Shown here one piece after another: positions 40,575-49,041 of a stretch of 64,000 nt of DNA (positions are counted from its first letter, which is position 1; each line of letters opens with the position of its first letter). This stretch comes from Moorella glycerini (GTDB lineage: Bacteria; Bacillota; DSM-521; Neomoorellales; Neomoorellaceae), in NCBI RefSeq assembly GCF_009735625.1, contig NZ_CP046244.1:2046001-2110000 (forward strand). Reading direction: 5' to 3'. Below the pieces are notes generated by a model that did not search any database, was not told where the DNA came from, and saw only the letters and a program-made list of their open reading frames with translations. Position numbers and translations under genes: made by a program.

Positions 40575-42792
40575 GTGGCATATTCAAGAGCTGGACGACC
40601 TGGGGCTTAAGCGTGGTGTTTACCGCCTTATCTATGAGGGGCTTAACCGTAGCGGCGCTCGCAGGCTGTTGCATCCAATACGCCGATACACAACAATAAA
40701 AGTGTCTCACTACCTTGGTCCGGAAATGATGGACCGGGAGAGGTTTCGCCAAAACCGCTTGGCGTTTTTTGTTCGTGATGGGCGGGGCTTAAAGGATGGT
40801 ATAGCCGCAATAATCGGCCCCGAGGGCGTCGAGAAGCTGCTTGCCATGGGGGATGCTGCCATAAAGGGCCGGATCAGGTGTTTCTCCGCGTGGGAAGGCG
40901 ACTATGGCCAGCCGGTGGACTGGCACCTTAACCCGCGCCGGCATGTAAGCTGGCCTCGTGAAGTGCACTGGTCAAAGGCCTCTGCTTTTGAACCCATAGG
41001 TGGCGACTGCAAGCTGGTCTGGGAGTTGAACCGCTTTCCCCATCTCTACACCTGGGTGCGGGCCTATGCGTTGACAGGTGATAGTAAATGGGTGCGGGCT
41101 TTTTGTGACCAGCTTAAATCTTGGGAGGAGGCTAACCCCTACCGGGGGGGAATCAACTGGAACAGCGGCCAGGAGCTGGCCATCAGGGCTATGGCCTGGG
41201 TGCTGGCCCTTTATGTCTTTGTAGACGATGCGGCCTTTGAGGATGAAGATTTTGCGCGCCTGATGCGCCTGCTGTACCTGCATGGCGAGCACCTTCTGGC
41301 CAACATTAACTTCGCGCGGCTGGCGGTATATAACAATCACCTCATTGGCGAAGCCCTGGGCCTTTACCTTTTGGGCAGCTATTTTCCCTGGATGAAGGGC
41401 GCGCACCGTTGGAAGGGACTGGGAAGGAGACTTTTAGAAGGGGAATGCCTGGGCCAGTTTTACGCTGACGGCGGCTACTGCCAGTCCTCCCACAATTACC
41501 ACCGCCTGGCCCTCCATTATTATCTTTGGGCCCTGCGCATCGGGGAATGCCTGGGGGAGCCATTCCCCCGCCAGATTTATGATATGTTGGCTAAATCGGC
41601 GTTATATCTGGCCTCTTTTATGAACGAGGCCGACGGGCGCTTGCCCAACTGGGGGGCCAACGACGGCGCCCTGCTGTGCCCATGGACGAACTGTGACTAC
41701 AGTGACTTCCGCCCCATTCTGAATTCGATCCGCTACCTGACGACGGGAAAACGCGCCTTTGAACCGGGACCCTGGGATGAGGAACTGCTGTGGCTGTGGG
41801 GGCCGGGTGCCCTTGAGGCAGAGATTGACCCCTATCCCCGACCGCAGGAGGCGGCCTACAAGGAATCCGGCCTGTACCTCTACCGCGAGGGGCCGGGGGA
41901 CTTTGCGGTTTTCCGCTGCGGCTCCCTGCGTGACCGCTTCGGCCAGGCCGACCAGTTGCACGTGGACATTTGGTGGCGCGGCCTGAACATAGCCCAGGAT
42001 GGGGGTTCATATCTCTATAACGATGAGCTGAGCTATCACTACTACTTCATGGGAACCTCATCCCATAATACGGTGGCTGTGGACGGGCAGGATCAGATGC
42101 AACTAATTCGCCGCTTCAAGTGGTTGAACCTTGTCCAAGCGGGGAGAATCGAGACCGGTATCCCCCCTGGACCAGGTAAGTGGTATGTAGCCGGGGAGCA
42201 CTACGGCTACCGCCGCTTGAAAGGGGGGCTGGTCCACCGGCGGCGGGTAATGGCTTTGGGCGCGGGTGCATACCTTGTTTTGGACAACCTTTATCCCTGC
42301 GCACGCGGAAAGCCTGGTCAGGACAAATCTGTTCACCAGCAAGTATACAGGCATAAATTTCAGCTGCACTGGCTACTCGGCGATTGGCCATGGGAAGAAT
42401 GTGGGGCGGGTTGCTTACCATGCGGAGTCAAACTAAGTACACCTCAGGGCCCTTTTGTGATAATGGTAGGTGCCTTTAACAAAGCTCCTTCTTATGCAAA
42501 TGAGGGCTCACCAACCTGGCAACCACTCCCCGGAAGGTTTGCCGTTTATAGGGGCCTGGAGGCCGGGACAGCGGATGCGAATGGACCCAGGGGGTGGGTG
42601 TCACGTTACTACGGGCTTCGGGTACCTGCCTTATCCCTATCTCTCTCGGTAGAAGCGGAGGCATCCATTGTCTTTATTTCATTGCTTGCGCCAGCCCAGG
42701 CCGCTCCCGAGGTAACCCTGCACGGGCCACAGATTTGCTTGGCGACAACGGCGGGAGTAACTGCCTTTTCGCTTTGGGAAGATAGCCATTAA
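40546..42792 (+). CDS. Heparinase II/III-like polysaccharide lyase
   Basis: About 748 aa. An N-terminal alpha-toroid domain contains 'NWNSGQELAIRAMAWVLALY' and 'YNNHLIGEALGLYLLG' (near 266-281). A C-terminal beta-sandwich contains 'FGQADQLHVDIWWRGLNIAQ', 'DGGSYLYND' and 'GTSSHNTVAVDGQDQM' (near 465-520), the heparinase II/III signature. The ORF is open from 40480, but that part overlaps the fusion oxidoreductase; ATG 40546 (MGRMFKLGL) is taken as the start and ATG 40555 is possible. No signal peptide is seen, so it may act in the cytoplasm on a biosynthetic intermediate, or be an epimerase-like partner. Confidence 0.85.
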   Translation: MGRMFKLGLKWHIQELDDLGLKRGVYRLIYEGLNRSGARRLLHPIRRYTTIKVSHYLGPEMMDRERFRQNRLAFFVRDGRGLKDGIAAIIGPEGVEKLLAMGDAAIKGRIRCFSAWEGDYGQPVDWHLNPRRHVSWPREVHWSKASAFEPIGGDCKLVWELNRFPHLYTWVRAYALTGDSKWVRAFCDQLKSWEEANPYRGGINWNSGQELAIRAMAWVLALYVFVDDAAFEDEDFARLMRLLYLHGEHLLANINFARLAVYNNHLIGEALGLYLLGSYFPWMKGAHRWKGLGRRLLEGECLGQFYADGGYCQSSHNYHRLALHYYLWALRIGECLGEPFPRQIYDMLAKSALYLASFMNEADGRLPNWGANDGALLCPWTNCDYSDFRPILNSIRYLTTGKRAFEPGPWDEELLWLWGPGALEAEIDPYPRPQEAAYKESGLYLYREGPGDFAVFRCGSLRDRFGQADQLHVDIWWRGLNIAQDGGSYLYNDELSYHYYFMGTSSHNTVAVDGQDQMQLIRRFKWLNLVQAGRIETGIPPGPGKWYVAGEHYGYRRLKGGLVHRRRVMALGAGAYLVLDNLYPCARGKPGQDKSVHQQVYRHKFQLHWLLGDWPWEECGAGCLPCGVKLSTPQGPFVIMVGAFNKAPSYANEGSPTWQPLPGRFAVYRGLEAGTADANGPRGWVSRYYGLRVPALSLSLSVEAEASIVFISLLAPAQAAPEVTLHGPQICLATTAGVTAFSLWEDSH

Positions 42793-42815
42793 AAAGGATA
42801 GGGAGAATCGGACCT

Positions 42816-44084
42816 TTGGCACACGTATGGATCGTCAACCAGTACGCCATCACGCCGGACCTGCCGGGAGGAAGCCGCCATATTGATTTGGGACGTGAAC
42901 TTGTCAAGAAAGGGCATCAGGTAAGCATCTTCGCTTCGGATGTTAACTTGAGTTTACGAAAACACACAAGACTAAATCCAGGTGAAGAATACCAGCTAGT
43001 AGAAGTGGATGGTGTTCATTTTTACTGGTTGCGCGCGGCGGTTTACCAGAAGAACGATTGGCGGCGGGCCTGGAATATGTTGAGCTTTGCCTGGAGCTTT
43101 CTACAAAAGGCAGCACGGGTAGCGGCACCACCCGACGTGATAATAGGTTCTTCGCCTCACCCCTTTGCCGCCCTGGCTGCGTGGTGGGTGGCAAAAAGGG
43201 CAAGCGTTCCCTTTTGGTTGGAATTGCGGGACTTATGGCCACAGGCACTGGTTGATATGGGTGGTTTCCCGGAATGGCATCCTGGCATTCATCTCATGCG
43301 CGTATTGGAGCGGTTCCTATATGCTCGCGCCAGTAGAATTATTATTCTCGCTCAAGGCTCGCTGAAATACCTGACGGCAAAAGGCGTACCTGCGGAGAAG
43401 GTTATTTTCCTACCCAATGGTGTACGGCTGGCGGATTTCCCTGATGCCATAACAAAAATGGCTAATCAAAAAGCACGGGAAGAAGCCCGGAAACAGTTTG
43501 ACATGAAAGGATTTACGATAGTTTATACCGGAGCTCACGGTCCGGCCAATGCCCTTGATACCATCCTGGATACGGCCAGGGTTTTACGGGAAAACAGGCC
43601 GTCGAGTACTACCGGCCAGGATGTAAAATTTCTTCTGGTAGGGGATGGGCCGGCGAAGGTGGGGCTTATAGAAAAAGCCCGGGCCCTGGAACTCGAAAAT
43701 GTGCGGTTTTTAGCGCCCGTTCCTAAAACCCAAATACCTGCGCTACTCATGGCTGCCGATGCAACAGTTATTACTCTGAAGGACGTGGCCGCCTTCCAAT
43801 ATGCGGTCAGTCCGAATAAACTTTTTGACTACCTGGCCGCCGGGAAACCAGTGCTTGCGGCTGTGCCGGGGGACATGGCCGCGATGGTGGCCGATGCTGG
43901 AGCGGGCATAGCCGTACCGCCGGAAAATCCTGAGGCCCTGGCCAAGGCGGTATTGAAGCTCGCGGCTCTCCCGGAAAAGGAGCTGATAGCCATGGGGCAG
44001 CGCGGCCGCAGGTTGGTAGAGGAGCATTTCTGCCGGGAAAAGCTGGCTATGGAGCTGGCCGCTATACTTGAAGAAACCCTATGA
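42816..44084 (+). CDS. WbuB-type glycosyltransferase (GT4)
   Basis: A 422-aa GT-B enzyme starting at TTG 42816 (AHVWIVNQYAITPDLPGGSR). That N-terminus and 'PFWLELRDLWPQALVDMGG' near 131 are typical of WbuB-like transferases that add L-FucNAc or related sugars. The donor domain shows 'VYTGAHGPANALDTILDTA' and 'VSPNKLFDYLAAGKPVLAAV' (near 330-349). It is high-GC like its two upstream neighbours and is followed by the nucleotide-sugar dehydrogenase gene. Confidence 0.82.
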   Translation: MAHVWIVNQYAITPDLPGGSRHIDLGRELVKKGHQVSIFASDVNLSLRKHTRLNPGEEYQLVEVDGVHFYWLRAAVYQKNDWRRAWNMLSFAWSFLQKAARVAAPPDVIIGSSPHPFAALAAWWVAKRASVPFWLELRDLWPQALVDMGGFPEWHPGIHLMRVLERFLYARASRIIILAQGSLKYLTAKGVPAEKVIFLPNGVRLADFPDAITKMANQKAREEARKQFDMKGFTIVYTGAHGPANALDTILDTARVLRENRPSSTTGQDVKFLLVGDGPAKVGLIEKARALELENVRFLAPVPKTQIPALLMAADATVITLKDVAAFQYAVSPNKLFDYLAAGKPVLAAVPGDMAAMVADAGAGIAVPPENPEALAKAVLKLAALPEKELIAMGQRGRRLVEEHFCREKLAMELAAILEETL

Positions 44085-44165
44085 GATGGCTCTATAAATG
44101 GCGGCTTTTTTGGGATGCGGCTGTGAACAAGAGTTTTATGTTTTCATTAGGGGGAACTAACATCC

Positions 44166-45593
44166 ATGAAAACTATCTGCGTTATAGGGCTGGGTTATAT
44201 TGGCCTTCCTACGGCCAGCATACTCGCCACCCATGGCTTTAACGTTGTGGGTGTAGATGTAAACCCCAAAGTTGTTGATACCATAAATAAAGGTAGTGTC
44301 CATATTCAGGAGCCGGGGCTGAAGACGCTGGTCAAGGCAGCAGTGCAGTCCGGCAACCTTCATGCCGTAGAACGGCCCCAGGCGGCGGATGTCTACATTA
44401 TCGCCGTTCCTACTCCGATCACGGAGGATAAGAAGGCCGACCTCAGTTTTGTTCGCACCGCTGCGGAGAGCATAACTCCGCTCTTGCGCAAGGGGAACCT
44501 GGTGATTCTTGAGTCTACATCTCCACCGGGGACCTGCGTGGAGCTACTCAAGCCCATTCTTGAATCGACAGGACTGCGGGCAGGGGAAGATTTCTACCTG
44601 GCTCATTGTCCTGAGCGGGTGCTACCTGGCCGTACGGTAAAAGAGCTTATCGAAAATGAGCGCATTATAGGAGGAATCAACCGGGCCTCTGCTGAAAAGG
44701 CAGCCCAGATTTACCGCGTCTTCGTTGAGGGAGGCATTCATCTCACCGACTGCACCACCGCTGAAACAGTTAAGTTGATGGAGAATACGTATAGGGACGT
44801 CAATATCGCCCTGGCCAACGAGTTGGCAATAGTTTGCGAGAAACTGGGCATCGACGCCTGGGAGGTTATCCGCCTAAGCAACCTGCACCCGCGAGTAAAT
44901 ATTCATCTGCCGGGGCCTGGTGTCGGGGGGCATTGCCTGGCGGTGGATCCATGGTTTATAGTCGAAAGATTTCCCGCGGAGGCCAGGCTTATTGCCCTTG
45001 GTCGCCGTACGAATGATAGTATGCCCGACCATGTGGTACGAAGATTAAAGGAAATCCTGGCATCTACCAAAACAAACCCATTTCACCCCTCCCGGGCAGG
45101 TTTAGCAGATCCAAGTAGACCAGCCGGTGAGGTTGAAGTAGCCTGTGGAAACAGCAGGACGGCGGCGGAGATAGCGGTAACGGCAGATGCAGACGGCTTT
45201 AAGGGTGACACTCCCACTCACTCAGATCAGGGTCCGTGGAAAATCGCCGTTCTCGGGGTGAGCTATAAAGGGAATATCGATGATGCACGAGAGACGCCAG
45301 CCTTACGAGTACTCCAGCTGCTGGAGAAGGAGGGTATTAGCTTCAGCGTTTATGACCCGCACGTCCGGGATTTTCCATACGAACTTTCCACGTTGAAGGA
45401 AACCGTTGCCGGGGCCGATTGTCTGCTGTTACTGGCAGACCATGACGAGTTTAAGTTTCTCCACCCTTTGGAAATTGGTAAACTTATGCGCCGCCCCGTC
45501 GTGTTCGATACACGGAATATGATCAATACCGACCTGTGGCGCGAATACGGTTTTGCAGTGTACTGCCTCGGCCGCGGTGTGGGTAAAGGATAA
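44166..45593 (+). CDS. UDP-N-acetyl-D-mannosamine dehydrogenase-like, with an insertion
   Basis: A 475-aa nucleotide-sugar dehydrogenase (WecC/EpsD group) that oxidises C6 to a uronic acid. 'ICVIGLGYIGLPTASILATH' is the NAD site, 'ESTSPPGTC' near 118 is typical of the group, and 'GPGVGGHCLAVDPWFIVE' (near 251) holds the catalytic Cys. A segment of about 50 residues, near 305-355 (HPSRAGLADPSRPAGEVEVA...THSDQG), rich in polar residues, interrupts the usual junction before 'KIAVLGVSYKGNIDDARETP'. This makes the protein longer than the normal ~420 aa. The loop probably sits on the surface. Confidence 0.85.
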   Translation: MKTICVIGLGYIGLPTASILATHGFNVVGVDVNPKVVDTINKGSVHIQEPGLKTLVKAAVQSGNLHAVERPQAADVYIIAVPTPITEDKKADLSFVRTAAESITPLLRKGNLVILESTSPPGTCVELLKPILESTGLRAGEDFYLAHCPERVLPGRTVKELIENERIIGGINRASAEKAAQIYRVFVEGGIHLTDCTTAETVKLMENTYRDVNIALANELAIVCEKLGIDAWEVIRLSNLHPRVNIHLPGPGVGGHCLAVDPWFIVERFPAEARLIALGRRTNDSMPDHVVRRLKEILASTKTNPFHPSRAGLADPSRPAGEVEVACGNSRTAAEIAVTADADGFKGDTPTHSDQGPWKIAVLGVSYKGNIDDARETPALRVLQLLEKEGISFSVYDPHVRDFPYELSTLKETVAGADCLLLLADHDEFKFLHPLEIGKLMRRPVVFDTRNMINTDLWREYGFAVYCLGRGVGKG

Positions 45594-45861
45594 TGTGGGC
45601 ACGGGCCTGGGTACGGACGTAAACCAACTGGAGAGGAGCCTGCGGCAGGCCCTGGCGGAGGTACTGCGCGGGCAGGGCCGGGTTGCAGAGCTGCCGGCGG
45701 CCACCTACGGCCCGCCGCGGCCGGGGGACCTGCGTTCCAGCCTTTTAGATGCCGGGAAGATAGCCCGAGAACTGGGCTGGCGCCCGCAGGTGACCCTGGC
45801 GGAGGGCCTCAGGCGCACTGCTGCCTGGTTGTTTGCCGGCCGTATCGAGGACAAGGTATGA
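45592..45861 (+). pseudogene. C-terminal fragment of a UDP-glucose 4-epimerase-like SDR
   Basis: The frame reads NVGTGLGTDVNQLERSLRQA, then 'YGPPRPGDLRSSLLDAGKIA' and 'LGWRPQVTLAEGLRRT'. It matches the last quarter of GalE-type epimerases (YNIGTG..TSV..L......R.GD...S..D..KA...LGW.P...L..GL..T). The Rossmann domain and active site are missing. It begins exactly at the stop of the dehydrogenase gene, so a deletion joined the two. Confidence 0.75.
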
Positions 45862-45934
45862 GAATGAAAAAGGTGGTATCAATGAAGTATTATGAGATAC
45901 AAGATCCCATATTCGGCTTTATAACATCAATGAG

Positions 45935-46504
45935 GTGTATAAAGTGAAATTAAATATCCCCTGGCATCAATATGCTTTGATAGTGCTCCTGACGGAAAAA
46001 ATGCAGGAAAACAGACAGCGGTTCGGCAAAACCGCTTTGCAAAAGTTAATTTACCTGCTGCAAACAGTATTTAAAGTGCCAGTTGGATATCAGTATAGCC
46101 TGTATATCCACGGTCCTTTTTGTAGCGAACTAATGGATGACCTGGACTATGTAAGCTGCATAGGGGGCGTGGCGGTAACAATGGATCAGGGCTCCAACGG
46201 TTACAGCATTTCACCGTCTCATAATGCCGCGCTGATTAAAAACAAGGCTCAGGACTTCCTGACTACTTATCAGCCGCAGATAAAAAAACTATTGGCTGAA
46301 TTCGGTTCTAGGCGAGTCAGGGATCTGGAGCTGCGCTCTACCATTATTTTTGTTGACCGCGATGCCGTAACTAGCGACAGGGAAATAAAAAGGAAAGATT
46401 TTATCCAGGAGATAAAGAGCATCAAGCCGCACTTTTCCTATGAAGAAATTAAGGAAGCCATGGTAGAGCTTGAAAGCCGCGGCTACATTGAGCGGCGTAA
46501 GTAG
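45935..46504 (+). CDS. YwgA/Panacea-like protein (DUF4065-type)
   Basis: A 189-aa protein starting at GTG 45935 (or GTG 45944). 'RFGKTALQKLIYLLQTVFKV' followed by 'YQYSLYIHGPFCSELMDDLD' (near 28-66) matches YwgA and the Panacea/SocA-type domain (KL.KL.YL......G......YGPYS..L). A winged helix-like tail ends 'EEIKEAMVELESRGYIERRK'. Panacea domains can act as antitoxins, but no toxin gene is adjacent. Its composition is intermediate. It may be an insertion between two polysaccharide gene blocks. Confidence 0.6.
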   Translation: MYKVKLNIPWHQYALIVLLTEKMQENRQRFGKTALQKLIYLLQTVFKVPVGYQYSLYIHGPFCSELMDDLDYVSCIGGVAVTMDQGSNGYSISPSHNAALIKNKAQDFLTTYQPQIKKLLAEFGSRRVRDLELRSTIIFVDRDAVTSDREIKRKDFIQEIKSIKPHFSYEEIKEAMVELESRGYIERRK

Positions 46505-46602
46505 GTGGATCCCTATGGCGAGGCCGGGGTGGTGGCCATCTTTTTGCAGATTAACGGCGATGGTATAGGATTTGAAAATACAGGAGAACCGGGGACCAAA
46601 AT

Positions 46603-47229
46603 ATGCGTTCATTATTGATTAAACGCCTCATTGATTTTATAGGGGCTTTCATGGGGCTGGTAGTTTTGTCGCCCCTTATTATACTTATTGCCCTGCTGGT
46701 GCGGATGAATATGGGCGCCCCGGTGTTGTTCCGCCAGGTGCGGCCCGGCCTGCACGGCCGGCCCTTTATTCTCTATAAGTTTCGGACTATGCGGGACCTA
46801 CGGGACGCTGAGGGCCGTTTACTTCCCGATGAAATGCGGCTGACCAGATTAGGCCGTATCTTGCGCTCCACCAGCCTTGATGAACTGCCGGAGCTATTTA
46901 ATGTTCTAAAAGGGGAAATGAGCCTGGTAGGGCCGCGGCCGTTATTAATGGAATACCTGGACCGCTATACCCCGGAACAGGCGCGGCGGCACGAAGCGAA
47001 GCCGGGGATTACCGGCTGGGCTCAGGTGAACGGTAGAAATGCCATTACCTGGGAGGAGAAGTTCAAACTGGATGTCTGGTACGTGGATAACTGGAGCCTG
47101 GGATTGGACCTCAAGATCTTGGGGTTAACTCTTATAAAAGTGTTGAAGCGTGAAGGCATCAGCGCCGGCGGTCACGCCACCATGCCTGAGTTCCGAGGTT
47201 CGCAGGGGCCAGGGCAGATGTGGGGCTGA
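46603..47229 (+). CDS. Initiating sugar-phosphate transferase (PglC-like)
   Basis: A 208-aa monotopic phosphoglycosyl transferase that loads the first sugar phosphate onto undecaprenyl phosphate. 'KRLIDFIGAFMGLVVLSPLI' is the membrane re-entrant helix, 'LYKFRTMRDLRDAEG' follows, and the catalytic Asp-Glu region is 'STSLDELPELFNVLKGEMSL'. 'GPRPLLMEYLDRYTPEQARR' and 'KPGITGWAQVNGRNAITWEE' complete the family. The length equals PglC rather than the longer WbaP. It heads a cassette with aminotransferase and CapD-like dehydratase genes, so an N-acetylated amino sugar is the likely first residue. Confidence 0.9.
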   Translation: MRSLLIKRLIDFIGAFMGLVVLSPLIILIALLVRMNMGAPVLFRQVRPGLHGRPFILYKFRTMRDLRDAEGRLLPDEMRLTRLGRILRSTSLDELPELFNVLKGEMSLVGPRPLLMEYLDRYTPEQARRHEAKPGITGWAQVNGRNAITWEEKFKLDVWYVDNWSLGLDLKILGLTLIKVLKREGISAGGHATMPEFRGSQGPGQMWG

Positions 47230-47277
47230 AAAGGCTGTTTTTGAAGCTATTCATGCGGGCTGGAGGAATACCTTGAC

Positions 47278-48276
47278 ATGAACATACTTTTGACCTCTGC
47301 TGGTAGGCGTGTTTCCCTTCTCAGGGCTTTTCGGCGTGCTGTAGAAAATTTAAAAGGCAGTAAAATAATGGCGGCAGATTGTGATCCCACAGCTCCTACC
47401 TTAATTGAAGCTGACGAATCATTTATTTTGCCCCGCGTCTCATCTGACAGGTATATAGAAGAATTAATTAATATCTGCGAACAAAAAAAGATCGATTTAG
47501 TTATACCTTTAATTGATCCGGAGTTGCCTTTGCTGGCCGGCAGTAAAGATATTTTTTATAAAATTGGGTGCACTGTAGCCATTTCTGCTCCAGAAACAGT
47601 TAATATTGGAAATGATAAATTGGCCACATGGAACTTTTTTGCTTCTAATAATATTCCTGCTGCCCAAACTTTTACAAAGGACGAAGCGCAAGAAAAGTTA
47701 ATAAGACATGATCTTAGCTTTCCGGTTATTATAAAACCTCGTTGTGGCTCGAGCAGTCAGGGAATAATAAAATGTGATACTAGAGATCAATTATTTTTCT
47801 ATATTTCAAAGGAAAAGGATATTATCATTCAAGAATTGCTTCTTGGCCCGGAAGTAACTCTTGATATTATGGGTGACGGACAGGGAGGACTCTTATCATT
47901 AGTTCCACGAAAACGTTTAAAAATACGGGGCGGAGAAGTGGAAAGGGGTATTACGGTTGATGACGGGCTATTTTATAATTATGTGGTAAAAATAGTTCAG
48001 ATATTGAAGCCATTTGGGGCAATAAACATTCAATGCTTTATTACCGGAAGAGGTCCTGTCTTTACGGAAATAAACCCGCGTTTTGGTGGCGGTTATCCTC
48101 TGGCTGATGCAGCAGGAGCCCGGTTTCCTGAAATGCTTATAGCTTTGGCAAGGGGTGAAAAAGTAAAGCCCAGGATTGGACAGTATCAGAGAGGTTTATT
48201 AATGAGTCGTTTTGACGAAGCCTTTTTTATTTCTCTAGAAAATGATCCTTTGGGATATTCTTTAATGAAGCTATAG
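47278..48276 (+). CDS. ATP-grasp enzyme (carbamoyl-phosphate-synthase-like)
   Basis: A 332-aa ATP-grasp protein. The N-terminal Rossmann-like part starts 'NILLTSAGRRVSLLRAFRRA' and 'KIMAADCDPTAPTLIEADES'. The ATP-binding part shows 'FPVIIKPRCGSSSQGIIKCD' (near 143-162) and the metal-binding 'FTEINPRFGGGYPLADAAGA' (near 262). This family is common in sugar loci and may link an acyl or amino-acid group to an amino sugar; the acceptor is unknown. GGAGGAATA precedes ATG 47278. It forms an AT-richer two-gene insert with the HAD gene between GC-rich pglC- and degT-like genes. Confidence 0.82.
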   Translation: MNILLTSAGRRVSLLRAFRRAVENLKGSKIMAADCDPTAPTLIEADESFILPRVSSDRYIEELINICEQKKIDLVIPLIDPELPLLAGSKDIFYKIGCTVAISAPETVNIGNDKLATWNFFASNNIPAAQTFTKDEAQEKLIRHDLSFPVIIKPRCGSSSQGIIKCDTRDQLFFYISKEKDIIIQELLLGPEVTLDIMGDGQGGLLSLVPRKRLKIRGGEVERGITVDDGLFYNYVVKIVQILKPFGAINIQCFITGRGPVFTEINPRFGGGYPLADAAGARFPEMLIALARGEKVKPRIGQYQRGLLMSRFDEAFFISLENDPLGYSLMKL

Positions 48277-48289
48277 ACGGGTGTAAAAA

Positions 48290-49018
48290 ATGAGTGAGTT
48301 AAAAGTTTTTATCTTTGATTTGGACGATACTTTATATCCGGAGATAGAATATTTATGGAGCGGTTTTAGAGCAGTAAGCCGGATGCTTGCGGATACCGAA
48401 GAGATGCAGGACAGGCTTTTTAATGATATGCAGGAGCTTTTTAAAGATGATAGAAAAAAGGTTTTTGATCGGTTTATTGAAGGATTATTATTACACCCGG
48501 AAAAATATACAGAGGATCTTATCCAAAAGATTTCGCGAATGGCACCAAGGGATATGATAAATGAAATGATATTATGTTATCGCCTGCATGACCCTCAAAT
48601 TTCTTTATACGACGAAGTACCTTGTATTTTAGAACTATTAAAAGCTATGAGCATGCGTTTAGGCCTTATAACTGATGGCTTCTGGGAAGCACAGGAACGG
48701 AAGGTAAAAAGCCTGGGGTTAGAAAAATGGATGGAGTTAATTTTATATACTGATAAGCTAGGACCTGATCGTAAATATTGGAAACCTTCACCATGTGCTT
48801 TTAGTAAAGCATTGGATTATTTTGGAGTAGAAGCCGGTAGTGTATGCTATATTGGTGACAACCCGGCAAAGGATTTTATTGGACCTTCCAGCCTGGGTAT
48901 TAAAACTGCCTGGATCAGGCGTCCTGAAGGTCTTTATAAAGAAATGATACCTGAGGAAGGTTTAATTAATGTTAATTATAAAATAGATACTTTATATGAT
49001 TTGCTTTCGCTTGTTTAG
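48290..49018 (+). CDS. HAD-superfamily hydrolase
   Basis: A 242-aa HAD protein with motif I 'VFIFDLDDTLYPEIEY' at the N-terminus, a helical cap, motif II 'LGLITDGFWEAQERK' near 122, the Lys of motif III in 'RKYWKPSPCAF', and motif IV 'VCYIGDNPAKDFIGPSSLG' near 185. It is probably a phosphatase acting on a sugar phosphate or nucleotide. It lies 13 nt after the ATP-grasp gene and has the same AT-rich composition, so the two probably travel together. Confidence 0.85.
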   Translation: MSELKVFIFDLDDTLYPEIEYLWSGFRAVSRMLADTEEMQDRLFNDMQELFKDDRKKVFDRFIEGLLLHPEKYTEDLIQKISRMAPRDMINEMILCYRLHDPQISLYDEVPCILELLKAMSMRLGLITDGFWEAQERKVKSLGLEKWMELILYTDKLGPDRKYWKPSPCAFSKALDYFGVEAGSVCYIGDNPAKDFIGPSSLGIKTAWIRRPEGLYKEMIPEEGLINVNYKIDTLYDLLSLV

Positions 49019-49041
49019 ACTATAGCTGGAGGGGCAGTAAA

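Noticed and set aside
47278-48276. ATP-grasp gene considered as a second peptide ligase
   Set aside because: It has the carbamoyl-phosphate-synthase-like N-terminus and lacks the EINPNGQW motif; no precursor peptide gene is near.
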